From UBA9715 sp003452695 (GTDB taxonomy: Bacteria > Actinomycetota > Coriobacteriia > Coriobacteriales > Eggerthellaceae), in the NCBI GenBank assembly GCA_946625225.1, contig CAMOTA010000048.1:1-18859 (forward strand): a stretch of 18,859 nt of DNA, in the 5' to 3' direction. Position 1 is the first letter of the stretch; the number at the start of each line of letters is the position of its first letter. This document shows positions 6,938-13,436 of the stretch, piece by piece. The translations under genes were made by a program, and so were the position numbers. The notes beneath the pieces are model-generated. The model saw only the letters and a list, made by a program, of their open reading frames with translations, was not told where the DNA came from and made no database searches.

Positions 6938-7612
6938 ATGACCTTACTCGAGCTATTCGCGCTCATACGGAAGAGGCTGGCCTTGGTGCTGGCCTTGCCG
7001 ATTGCATGCGCGGCCATTACGGCAATCGTGTGCTGGGGGTTCATGCCGAACGAGTACACGGCGGAAACCTCCATCTACGCCCTGACCAAAACCTCGGCAT
7101 CGGGCGACCCCAACGCCGAGGTTGTTACCAGCAGCGACCTTAACGCTTCGCAGATGCTGGCAAACGACTTCGCTGAACTGGCCAAGAACGATCAGATTCA
7201 GGCGGACACGGCGGAGGCGTTGGGCCTGAGCAGCCTGAGGGGCTACAAGATAGAGGTGAATTCGTCCTCGACGACGCGCATCATCAAGGTTTCGGTTACC
7301 GGTTCGGACCCCGACAGCTGCGCACTCGTTGCCAACAAATTGGCAGACGAACTAGGCGAGACCGCCGTTCGCATCATGAACGTGGAGGCCGTGAACGTGG
7401 TCAGCGACGCCAAGGCGCCGCTTTCCCCCTCCGGTCCCCGCAGGCCGCTCTACACGCTGGTGGCCGCTTTGGCAGGTTTGTTCGTGGCCATTGCCCTGGT
7501 CGTTATCATGGACATGCTGAACACGACCATTCGCAGCGATGAAGAGGCGGTCGAGCTGCTCGGCGCGCCCGTCATCGGCCGCTTCCCCCTGGATAAAGGA
7601 GGACGTCGTTAA
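6938..7612 (+). CDS. Wzz/CpsC-type chain-length adaptor
   Basis: Polysaccharide co-polymerase of the Gram-positive CpsC/YveK type, a membrane protein that activates its partner tyrosine kinase and influences polymer length. The 224-residue protein has two membrane helices (about 14-35 and 172-192) around an extracellular domain, and PLSPSGPRRP (161-170) just before the second helix, the proline-rich spot typical of Wzz proteins. The cytoplasmic end DEEAVELLGAPVIGRFP (201-217) is the part that contacts the kinase in relatives. ATG 6938 follows TGAGGAG (6928-6934). It lies seven bases after the LCP stop and its own TAA touches the ATG of the kinase gene, so the two are translated together. Confidence 0.92.
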   Translation: MTLLELFALIRKRLALVLALPIACAAITAIVCWGFMPNEYTAETSIYALTKTSASGDPNAEVVTSSDLNASQMLANDFAELAKNDQIQADTAEALGLSSLRGYKIEVNSSSTTRIIKVSVTGSDPDSCALVANKLADELGETAVRIMNVEAVNVVSDAKAPLSPSGPRRPLYTLVAALAGLFVAIALVVIMDMLNTTIRSDEEAVELLGAPVIGRFPLDKGGRR

Positions 7613-8377
7613 ATGCGCAGGAAGAATGCAAAGAAGAAGAACCTGCGGCCGACCATAGAGGTCGTTCGTTCGGAGGCCATGCGCAATGCGGCCAACACGC
7701 TGCATGCAAACATAGAGTTCTCGGGCGTGGACGACCCCGTGCGCACGGTGGCCATCACGTCGTCTGTGCCCAACGAAGGCAAGTCGACCATCGCGCTCAG
7801 CCTGGCAATCGCCGCTGGCACCGCAGGCAAGAACGTGCTCGTCATGGAAGGCGACCTGAGGCGCCGTTCGCTGCGAGCAACGCTGGAAGCGCATCCCCAG
7901 CATGGGCTTCATGCGGTGCTGACCGGCGCCTGCCCGCTGAAAGAGGCGGCGGTGGAAACCGACCTGAAGGGCGTGTCGTTTCTGGATGCCGAGCCGGGCA
8001 TTCCGAACCCCGAAGAGCTGCTAAGCTCGCGGCGCTACAGCGAGCTGATTGCGCAGGCACGCGAGACGTACGACCTGGTGATAATTGATACGCCGCCCAT
8101 CGGGGCGTTTGCAGATGCGGCGGTCGTGGCGCGCCAGGCCGATGGCGTCGTCCTCGTCGTACGCGAGAACTACACCGACAAACGCGATGCCCAGCTGGCC
8201 ATGAGCCAGCTGCAAGCCAGCACGGCGCGCGTTTTGGGCATTGTCCTGAATTGCGAAGAAGGCGCCAATTCCGGCCATTACGGCTACTATTACGGTTATT
8301 ATTACGAGGAGAAGAGCGTGCCGGCCGACAGCCCGGAAGCGCAGGAGGCACTGAGGGCTCAGAGCAAGGGCAAATAG
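7613..8377 (+). CDS. CpsD/YwqD-type bacterial tyrosine kinase
   Basis: Cytoplasmic BY-kinase that autophosphorylates on a C-terminal tyrosine cluster and works with the CpsC-type protein encoded just before it. In 254 residues it shows Walker A SSVPNEGKST (50-59), the A' motif as VLVMEGDLRR (75-84, with MEGD for the commoner DAD), and Walker B LVIIDTPP (155-162 region). The tail HYGYYYGYYYEE carries seven tyrosines (Y223, 225-227, 229-231). EAMRNAANTLHANIEF (21-36) matches the EAYRTLRTNI-like stretch used for subunit contact. ATG 7613 abuts the previous stop codon; GGAGGACG in that gene's end serves as ribosome site. The phosphatase gene follows one base later. Together these make a closed phosphorylation circuit. 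Confidence 0.94.
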   Translation: MRRKNAKKKNLRPTIEVVRSEAMRNAANTLHANIEFSGVDDPVRTVAITSSVPNEGKSTIALSLAIAAGTAGKNVLVMEGDLRRRSLRATLEAHPQHGLHAVLTGACPLKEAAVETDLKGVSFLDAEPGIPNPEELLSSRRYSELIAQARETYDLVIIDTPPIGAFADAAVVARQADGVVLVVRENYTDKRDAQLAMSQLQASTARVLGIVLNCEEGANSGHYGYYYGYYYEEKSVPADSPEAQEALRAQSKGK

Positions 8378-8378
8378 G

Positions 8379-9008
8379 ATGCGCGACGAGCATTGCCACA
8401 TACTATGGGGCGTGGACGACGGGTCTCCCGACTGGGAAACCACGTGCGCCATGGTGGACGAAGCTCGTGCCTGCGGGTTCACGGAGATAATCTGCACGCC
8501 GCACATGCGTTGGAAGGATTTCGATCGCGCGCTGGTGGAAGAGCGCTTCGCCCAGCTGGCGGAGTATGCGCCCGACATTGCCTGGACGCTGGGTTTCGAG
8601 GTGTATTACAAGCGCCTTCTGGAGCTGGGAATAGAACGGGCCCCCGAGTTCGCCATCGATGGCGGCAACACCATACTCATCGAATTCAACAGCGGGGCCG
8701 CGGTTCCTCACGATTGGGAACGTGTTTTCTACAAGCTGCAGTGCTCGTATGGGTTGAACATCGTGCTGGCGCATCCCGAGCGCTATGCGAGCGTGCTCGA
8801 CGATTTCGACCTGGCCTACCGCATGCGGGAATCCGGCATTCGCATGCAGGTGAGCGCCGGTGACCTGCTTTTAGGCAGATTTAACAAAGTTGCGAAGGCG
8901 GCACGCAGGCTGCTCGACGACGGGCTGGCGGACGTTGTCGTCAGCGACGCTCATTCGCCCGCTCATTACGCCGAATACCGAAAAGCGATTCGCAAGCGGG
9001 GAATGTGA
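8379..9008 (+). CDS. CpsB/YwqE-type PHP tyrosine phosphatase
   Basis: Metal-dependent PHP-fold phosphatase that removes phosphate from the CpsD-type kinase. The 209-residue protein is a little shorter than usual (about 240-255). It has DEHCHILWGVDDGS (3-16; H5 and H7 bind metal, W replaces the usual P), CTPHMRW (H42), AHPERY (H132) and the closing SDAHS (D190, H192). It starts one base after the kinase stop codon and ends the five-gene run. In Streptococcus the order is LCP, phosphatase, adaptor, kinase; here the phosphatase is last. No glycosyltransferase follows: the next gene is a surface protein with its own promoter. Confidence 0.93.
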   Translation: MRDEHCHILWGVDDGSPDWETTCAMVDEARACGFTEIICTPHMRWKDFDRALVEERFAQLAEYAPDIAWTLGFEVYYKRLLELGIERAPEFAIDGGNTILIEFNSGAAVPHDWERVFYKLQCSYGLNIVLAHPERYASVLDDFDLAYRMRESGIRMQVSAGDLLLGRFNKVAKAARRLLDDGLADVVVSDAHSPAHYAEYRKAIRKRGM

Positions 9009-9045
9009 AGATAGCGTGAAGGACGATAGGTGCTTTGCAGGGGGG

Positions 9046-9051
9046 TATAAT
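9046..9051 (+). promoter_or_regulatory. -10 box of the lysine-rich surface protein gene
   Basis: A perfect TATAAT after a run of six G, 96 bases before the ATG. No convincing -35 box is visible at 16-18 bases. The predicted start near 9057 leaves a leader of about 90 bases holding two inverted repeats. Confidence 0.5.
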
Positions 9052-9063
9052 ATCTAACAACTG

Positions 9064-9100
9064 TCGTTATTAACGATGATTGCAGTGGTAATATTCCACT
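9064..9100 (+). promoter_or_regulatory. Two small inverted repeats in the leader
   Basis: TCGTT (9064-9068) pairs with AACGA (9072-9076), and AGTGG (9084-9088) pairs with CCACT (9096-9100). Both lie between the -10 box and the ribosome site. They may stabilise the mRNA 5' end or bind a regulator. Two ribosome-site-like stretches follow, GGAGGAG (9123-9129) and AAAGGAG (9134-9140); the second is correctly placed. Confidence 0.35.
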
Positions 9101-9146
9101 ACGTAGCAACCGAAAGCTCATCGGAGGAGATCGAAAGGAGTTTGCG

Positions 9147-9956
9147 ATGGGGGAAGTTCTTGGATTGAAGAAAGTGAAGTTGATGGCGGTCGTTGCCGCC
9201 GCTGCACTGGCGCTGGGGTGCTCCCTGTCGCTGGGCACGAGCCAGAGCGCCTATGCTGACGAGGGCCTGCAGGCCGGCAGCATGGACCTGACCACGCAGA
9301 TGCAGGAGCCGGAAATCAAGGCTGCGCAGACGGTGACGCTGTTCCCGAACGGAACGAAGACGCTGACGATTAAGGACACGGTCGAGGGTCAGACGGGCGA
9401 ATGGTCCCTGAAGAACAGCAAGGCAGCCGTTGCTTCTGCGAAGCTTTCTTCCGACACCGACCTTACCACGAAGCTGACCGTGAAGGCGCTGAAGGCTGGC
9501 AAGACCAAGATCACCCTGACGTTCACGACCGATGCGGGCAAGACTGCGAGCAAGGTCGTTAACGTGACCACCGCCAAGACTTGGACCAAGACCGTGAAGA
9601 AGACCGGTAACCAGAAGACGTATCAGTGGGTTGCGAAGAAGAACGTCACGCTGAAGTCCGCCAAGATGAAGAAGGGCAACAAGAGCCTGGCCGTCATCAA
9701 GAAGGGCCAGAATATTTACGGCACGACCTATAAGGTAACGGGCATCAGCGCCAAGGCGTTCGCGAAGAACTGCGCGAAGCTGAAGGTTCTGCGCGTGAAG
9801 AGCCCCTACCTGACCAAGGCGAGCGTCAAGAACTCGCTGCAGGGTTCGAGCGTCGCCAAGGTCGCTGTGCCGAAGGCCAAGTTCGCCCAGTACAAGAACT
9901 TCTTCACGAAGGCTAACTGCGGCAAGCAGGTGAAGGTCGTGAAGGGCACTTGGTAA
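9147..9956 (+). CDS. Lysine-rich secreted Ig-like/BspA-like surface protein
   Basis: A 269-residue exported protein of unknown role. Signal peptide 1-37 ends in SAYA before DEG; C25 in LALGC is a weak alternative lipid site. Residues about 60-142 look like a bacterial Ig-like (BIG2-type) domain, with VKALKAGKTKITLTF in its last strands. Residues 192-265 are a module shared with the next gene, resembling the end of BspA-like leucine-rich repeats (ISAKAFAKNCAKLKVLRVK). The protein has 46 lysines in 269 residues and few acidic residues, so it is very basic, and almost all lysines use AAG, which suggests high expression. AAAGGAG six bases before ATG 9147 fixes the start. It is closed by a strong terminator at 9989. 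A basic surface protein could bind anionic wall polymers or polysaccharide (inference). Confidence 0.82.
   Translation: MGEVLGLKKVKLMAVVAAAALALGCSLSLGTSQSAYADEGLQAGSMDLTTQMQEPEIKAAQTVTLFPNGTKTLTIKDTVEGQTGEWSLKNSKAAVASAKLSSDTDLTTKLTVKALKAGKTKITLTFTTDAGKTASKVVNVTTAKTWTKTVKKTGNQKTYQWVAKKNVTLKSAKMKKGNKSLAVIKKGQNIYGTTYKVTGISAKAFAKNCAKLKVLRVKSPYLTKASVKNSLQGSSVAKVAVPKAKFAQYKNFFTKANCGKQVKVVKGTW
9720..9941 (+). repeat. Shared C-terminal module, copy 1
   Basis: Codes residues 192-265 of the lysine-rich protein, from GTTYKVTGI to KQVKVV. It aligns with 11310-11534 of the next gene: TTYxVxGIxAxAFxK, then LRI/V, LTKAxVKxSL, KVxxVxVP/LV, xYKxxxxKxNxGKxVxVV. The similarity is clear in protein and includes short DNA matches, indicating duplication or a common surface-binding unit. 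Confidence 0.85.
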
Positions 9957-9988
9957 GCCGATAACTTGCGGTTTAACTGAAGCGATTG

Positions 9989-10020
9989 AACGCCCTGCCG
10001 ATTTACCGGCAGGGCGTTTT
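9989..10020 (+). terminator. Strong intrinsic terminator
   Basis: AACGCCCTGCCG (9989-10000) pairs perfectly with CGGCAGGGCGTT (10007-10018) around a 6-base loop, with the T run TTTT at 10017-10020. It lies 32 bases after the stop of the lysine-rich protein gene and separates it from the transglutaminase gene. Confidence 0.92.
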
Positions 10021-10021
10021 G

Positions 10022-10097
10022 TATAATTTCCTTCGCTTTGCAAGGCGCGCCGACGCAATAGCTGCGCATCCTTTTGCGGCTATTGTCGGGGTTTTAT
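10022..10097 (+). promoter_or_regulatory. Promoter-like box and attenuator-like hairpin
   Basis: TATAAT (10022-10027) overlaps the tail of the terminator. A long imperfect hairpin follows: CCGAC (10050-10054) with GTCGG (10085-10089), AATAGC (10057-10062) with GCTATT (10079-10084), and CGCA (10065-10068) with TGCG (10075-10078), with GC and TG bulges on one side. GGTTTTAT comes right after it. A transcript started at about 10034 would meet this terminator-like structure before the coding region. The -35 is not evident. Confidence 0.42.
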
Positions 10098-10172
10098 CGC
10101 AACGAGCAGGTGAATTGCAAATCGACGACGTGCGAGATGTGCACGACACATCGGAGGATTGGACTGAATGGC

Positions 10173-10199
10173 ATGACTAGCATGACTGGCATGACTGGC
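10173..10199 (+). repeat. Three tandem 9-base repeats with start codons
   Basis: ATGACTAGC followed by two copies of ATGACTGGC, coding MTSMTGMTG. Each unit brings an in-frame ATG, so copy number changes alter the number of possible starts and their distance from GGAGG without shifting the frame. Confidence 0.85.
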
Positions 10200-11537
10200 A
10201 TTTTCGCCAAACGAGCGCGCTGCGCCGCGCTTTCCGCACTGCTGCTTGTCCTGACGCTTATCCTGGCGGGCGCGTTCGCGCGTCCGGCACTGGCAGACGA
10301 GCTGGACGGGCATGGTTACACGCTTGGCAGCATGCAGGTGCAGGAGTCGTACAAGAACACGATTGAGCCCATATCGGACAAGGAGCGCAAGGCCTACAAC
10401 CGCGCGGTCAGGGCGTGCATGAACTACGAGAAAAAGCCCAATCCCATCGTCGTGGACATGTCCGATTTGGGCCTTACGCAGAAGCAGGCGCTGAACGTGG
10501 GATACATGCTGCACGGCAACGGCGAGCTGTTCTGGATTAACACCTACAACGACAGCTCGTACGGCAAGGACGAGTTCTCGCTGCCTTGCTATTACGATGA
10601 TGCGACCATTACCAAAATGCGCAGGCAGGTGGATTCGTACGTGAACAAGGCGTTGAAGCGCGTCGGGCCGGGCATGACGGCCGCCGCCAAGGTGCACATG
10701 CTGCACGACTACGTCATCGATCGCGTGGACTACGGTTTTGGCAAGAAAGACGCCTATACGGGGCTCGTCGAGGGCAAGGGCGACTGCTTCGGTTTCGCGC
10801 TTACCATGGACCTGCTGCTGCGGCGCGCGGGCTTTTCGACCGACATGGCGTTCAACGATCGAATCGACCACGCATGGAACATCGTGAAGGTGGGGTCGCA
10901 TTGGTACCACGTGGACACGACGTGGGACAACAACTACAGCGGCAAGAATTACGACGGCTATTTCAACTGGACGAACAAGCGCTGCCATGTGTACCTGCTG
11001 CAATCCGACGCGCCCATGAAGGTGAAGACGACCGATCCCACCACGGGCATGTACATGAATCTTTCCCACGCAGGGTGGACATGCCACCACGCCTGCACGG
11101 ACAAGACCTACGACAAGTGGTCGGTGAAGAAATCGGCAGGCGCGTTCTATCGGGGGTGCAACGAATACAAGAGCATCGTGCGCGCCTTCAAGAAAGCTGG
11201 ATTGAAGTACGAGGTTACCGGCGTGGGCAGGGTGCAGGTTGCCAGCGTGGCCAGCAAGTCGGCGCGCGCAGCCCGCACGATAAGCATCCCCGCCACCGTT
11301 ACGTTCAAGAAGACGACCTATGTCGTGAACGGCATTGCCGCGGGCGCGTTCTCGAAGGCCAAGGCAAAGACGTTGCGCATCGGCACGGCGAAGCTGACGA
11401 AAGCCCATGTGAAGGGCAGCCTGAACGCATCGAAGGTGAAGCGGGTGAAGCTCGTCGGCGCTGCGGCCAAGCAGAAGGCGGCCTATAAGAAATACCTTGC
11501 AAAAAGCAACAGCGGCAAGAAAGTAAGCGTGGTGTAG
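10173..11537 (+). CDS. Secreted transglutaminase-like surface protein
   Basis: A 454-residue exported protein. The signal peptide (10-41) ends in RPALA before DELDG. The transglutaminase/protease-like core lies at about 165-260, with the triad visible: C205 in GKGDCFGFA, H233 in DHAWNIV and D248 in WYHVDTTWDN. Such domains crosslink or cleave amide bonds, but many bacterial ones have unknown substrates. After a Cys/His-containing stretch (301-330, GWTCHHAC), residues 380-454 form the module shared with the lysine-rich protein. The start is uncertain: three in-frame ATGs (10173, 10182, 10191) stand in a tandem repeat, and GGAGG at 10153-10157 is rather far (15 bases) from the first; it is better spaced for CTG 10164, which would add three residues. 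The open frame upstream to 10074 crosses the leader hairpin and is unlikely to be coding. A lysine-rich neighbour is an attractive amine donor (inference). Confidence 0.85.
   Translation: MTSMTGMTGIFAKRARCAALSALLLVLTLILAGAFARPALADELDGHGYTLGSMQVQESYKNTIEPISDKERKAYNRAVRACMNYEKKPNPIVVDMSDLGLTQKQALNVGYMLHGNGELFWINTYNDSSYGKDEFSLPCYYDDATITKMRRQVDSYVNKALKRVGPGMTAAAKVHMLHDYVIDRVDYGFGKKDAYTGLVEGKGDCFGFALTMDLLLRRAGFSTDMAFNDRIDHAWNIVKVGSHWYHVDTTWDNNYSGKNYDGYFNWTNKRCHVYLLQSDAPMKVKTTDPTTGMYMNLSHAGWTCHHACTDKTYDKWSVKKSAGAFYRGCNEYKSIVRAFKKAGLKYEVTGVGRVQVASVASKSARAARTISIPATVTFKKTTYVVNGIAAGAFSKAKAKTLRIGTAKLTKAHVKGSLNASKVKRVKLVGAAAKQKAAYKKYLAKSNSGKKVSVV
11310..11534 (+). repeat. Shared C-terminal module, copy 2
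   Basis: Codes residues 380-454 of the transglutaminase-like protein, ending at the C terminus (GKKVSVV). It matches 9720-9941 over the full length with a two-residue gap on each side. Just before it, ISIPATVTF resembles the opening of a BspA-type leucine-rich repeat. Confidence 0.85.
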
Positions 11538-11679
11538 CGATGGCCGCCGTGCGTTCGGGCGCCTGCAACCCGCCTGCATGCGCGCTCTTGCCGCCGGCCG
11601 TGGCACGCGCTCGGGTTGCGTTGTGCGACGGGGGGAGCGCCTGCGTCATGCGCGCAATGCCGAGAGAGAGGGGCATGAG

Positions 11680-12492
11680 GTGAAGCGGCTGATAATCGTG
11701 GGGTCTCCGCGCTCGAACGGTCGTAGCGCGCATCTGGCGGAGATGTTGTTCGAAGCATGCATCGATGAATGCCCCGAAGACGAGCAGTTTCTCGTGCCGG
11801 TGTCCGAGGTGGACGTCGGCCCCTGCATTGGCTGCAACGCCTGCCGCGAGCTGACCGAGCTGGCGTTCGTCGACGACGATGGCAACGAGACGACGGAGCT
11901 TCGTCCCCGCTGCGTCTTCGACGACGACATGCAGGCACTCTACGACCTCGTAGACGATGCCGACGAGATAACGGTCGTGTCGCCCGTGTACTTCTCCGGA
12001 GCTCCCGCTCCGATGAAATGCATCCTCGATCGCCTCCAACCGTATTTCTGGGCGAACACGCGCACCCGCGAAAAGCGTCCGCTCGTGCTGCATGCAGTAG
12101 GCGAAGGGGGCGACCCACATGGCTATGGCGCCCTGGTAAGCGAAGTGAAATCTGCCTTCGCATGCGCAGGCTTTCGCCTGGAAAAGGTTCTGGACTGGGT
12201 TGGCAAGATAGACGCAAACGGCGAGATAACGGGCGAAGCGACCGAAACGACCGTTTCTTCCAGCGGCGCAATTCCCACAGAAGGCGCCGATGCGGCGCAG
12301 CCCCGCCCAGCAGCAACGCGCGCGAAGCTCGACCTGGGTGCGCGTTCAGGAAAGAAGGCGGCGGACGGAAAAGACGGCGCGACGGCACGGAAAAACTCGA
12401 ATGCCCAGTCTTCTCGTAGCAGTGCCAAGGGAGCGCGTGGCAAGGCGGCTGCGCGCAAAGGCGGGCGCAGGTCGGATGGCCGGCGTGGATAG
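11680..12492 (+). CDS. NADPH-dependent FMN reductase-like protein, basic tail
   Basis: Flavodoxin-fold oxidoreductase of the NAD(P)H-dependent FMN reductase family, probably cytoplasmic and using FMN to reduce small substrates that cannot be named from sequence. In 270 residues, IIVGSPRSNGRSAHLAE (5-21) is the FMN phosphate loop. CIGCNAC (C49, C52, C55) and C78 are a cysteine set common in the iron-sulfur flavoprotein-like branch, but too few are placed to claim a cluster. SPVYFSGAPAPMKCILDR (101-118) is the second flavin loop. After about 190 the protein becomes a low-complexity tail rich in Lys, Arg, Ala and Ser (210-270), unusual for the family. GTG 11680 follows GAGGGG by six bases; an in-frame ATG at 11578 lacks such a site. 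The end overlaps rsmA by 17 bases. The 142 bases before it show no clear promoter. Confidence 0.83.
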   Translation: MKRLIIVGSPRSNGRSAHLAEMLFEACIDECPEDEQFLVPVSEVDVGPCIGCNACRELTELAFVDDDGNETTELRPRCVFDDDMQALYDLVDDADEITVVSPVYFSGAPAPMKCILDRLQPYFWANTRTREKRPLVLHAVGEGGDPHGYGALVSEVKSAFACAGFRLEKVLDWVGKIDANGEITGEATETTVSSSGAIPTEGADAAQPRPAATRAKLDLGARSGKKAADGKDGATARKNSNAQSSRSSAKGARGKAAARKGGRRSDGRRG

Positions 12493-13414
12493 CGAACATC
12501 GGTTGTCTCCCTATGCCACGCCATCGGCAACGCGTGCGGTGCTCGAACGTCATGGCCTGTACACCAAGTATGCGCTGGGCCAGAACTTTCTGGTGAACGA
12601 CGACGTCGTGCGAAAGATTCTCGACCTTGCCGACGTGGGGAACTCTGACTGTATCCTGGAAGTTGGTCCGGGAATCGGCACGCTTACCGCAGCGTTGCTC
12701 CAGCGGGCGCGCTGCGTTGCCTCCATCGAGATAGACGCCGACCTGGCAACGGTGCTCGCGGACACGTTGGCCCCCTGGGCCGATCGCTTCTCGTTGCTGG
12801 GCATGGATGCGCTTGCAGTTGCCCGCGAAGATCTGGAAGCGCTCCAGGTGGCATTGCCCGTTCTGCCGAACAAGCTGGTTTCAAACCTGCCTTACGCCGT
12901 TGCCGCAACAGTCGTGCTGGACTACCTGCAACGTTTCGATTTCCTTGAAAGCGAGACGGTCATGGTGCAGAAGGAAGTTGCGAATCGCATGATGGCGCGG
13001 CCGGGCACGAAGGAATACGGAGCCTACACGGTGAAGCTGTCGTTGTATGCCGAGCCGAGAGGGCGATTTTCCGTGGCGCCCGGCAATTTCTTTCCGCCGC
13101 CCCGGGTGGAAAGCGCCGTAATCCGGTTGGATCGCATTAGGTTGACTGGCGACGATGGCCGGCCGCTTGCGGAGCGCGACAGGGCCGCTGCGTGCACGAT
13201 GGCCGATGCGGCATTTGCGACGCGTCGCAAAACGCTCGCGAATTCCTGCAAGACGTATTTTGCGGGTCGGCCCGCTGTGCAGGAAGTGCTACCATCGATA
13301 TTCGAAGCGGCTGCGGTGGACCCGCGCAGCCGCGGGGAGAGGCTCGACCGCGACGACTTCGTGCGCCTCGGGCAAGCATTTGCCCGCTGTGCAGCCGATG
13401 GCGAGGCGTGTTGA
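12476..13414 (+). CDS. rsmA: 16S rRNA dimethyladenosine transferase
   Basis: RsmA/KsgA uses S-adenosylmethionine to dimethylate two adjacent adenines near the 3' end of 16S rRNA (A1518 and A1519 in E. coli), a late step of small-subunit assembly; its loss gives kasugamycin resistance. The 312-residue protein has GQNFL (35-39), the SAM loop EVGPGIGTL (62-70), acidic E85, and the catalytic NLPY (137-140). QKEVANRM and NFFPPPRVESAVIRL are in the expected order. ATG 12476 overlaps the preceding gene by 17 bases; GTG 12485 is a close alternative and neither has a strong ribosome site, so translation coupling is likely. In many Actinobacteria ispE follows; here recQ does, 22 bases later. Confidence 0.97.
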   Translation: MAGVDSEHRLSPYATPSATRAVLERHGLYTKYALGQNFLVNDDVVRKILDLADVGNSDCILEVGPGIGTLTAALLQRARCVASIEIDADLATVLADTLAPWADRFSLLGMDALAVAREDLEALQVALPVLPNKLVSNLPYAVAATVVLDYLQRFDFLESETVMVQKEVANRMMARPGTKEYGAYTVKLSLYAEPRGRFSVAPGNFFPPPRVESAVIRLDRIRLTGDDGRPLAERDRAAACTMADAAFATRRKTLANSCKTYFAGRPAVQEVLPSIFEAAAVDPRSRGERLDRDDFVRLGQAFARCAADGEAC

Positions 13415-13436
13415 CGTGCTGGAAAAGGGGTCTGAG

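Noticed and set aside
5587..7074. Antisense frame over the LCP gene (495 codons)
   Set aside because: The + strand carries clear LCP motifs and tight operon spacing; the antisense product shows no domain or start signal.
10074..10172. N-terminal extension of the transglutaminase-like protein from ATG 10074
   Set aside because: It begins inside the leader hairpin, has no ribosome site, and would place unrelated residues before a normal signal peptide.
10080..11606. Long antisense frame over the transglutaminase gene (508 codons)
   Set aside because: Low-information His/Arg/Val-rich translation with no domain; the + strand gene has a signal peptide, triad and shared module.
12290..12475. Upstream extension of rsmA
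   Set aside because: The open frame lies within the end of the previous gene and gives Arg-rich sequence not found in RsmA; the family start fits 12476 or 12485.
3129..13414. Mobile element or phage carrying the surface block
   Set aside because: No integrase, transposase, tRNA target, terminal inverted repeat or duplicated target was seen at either edge.
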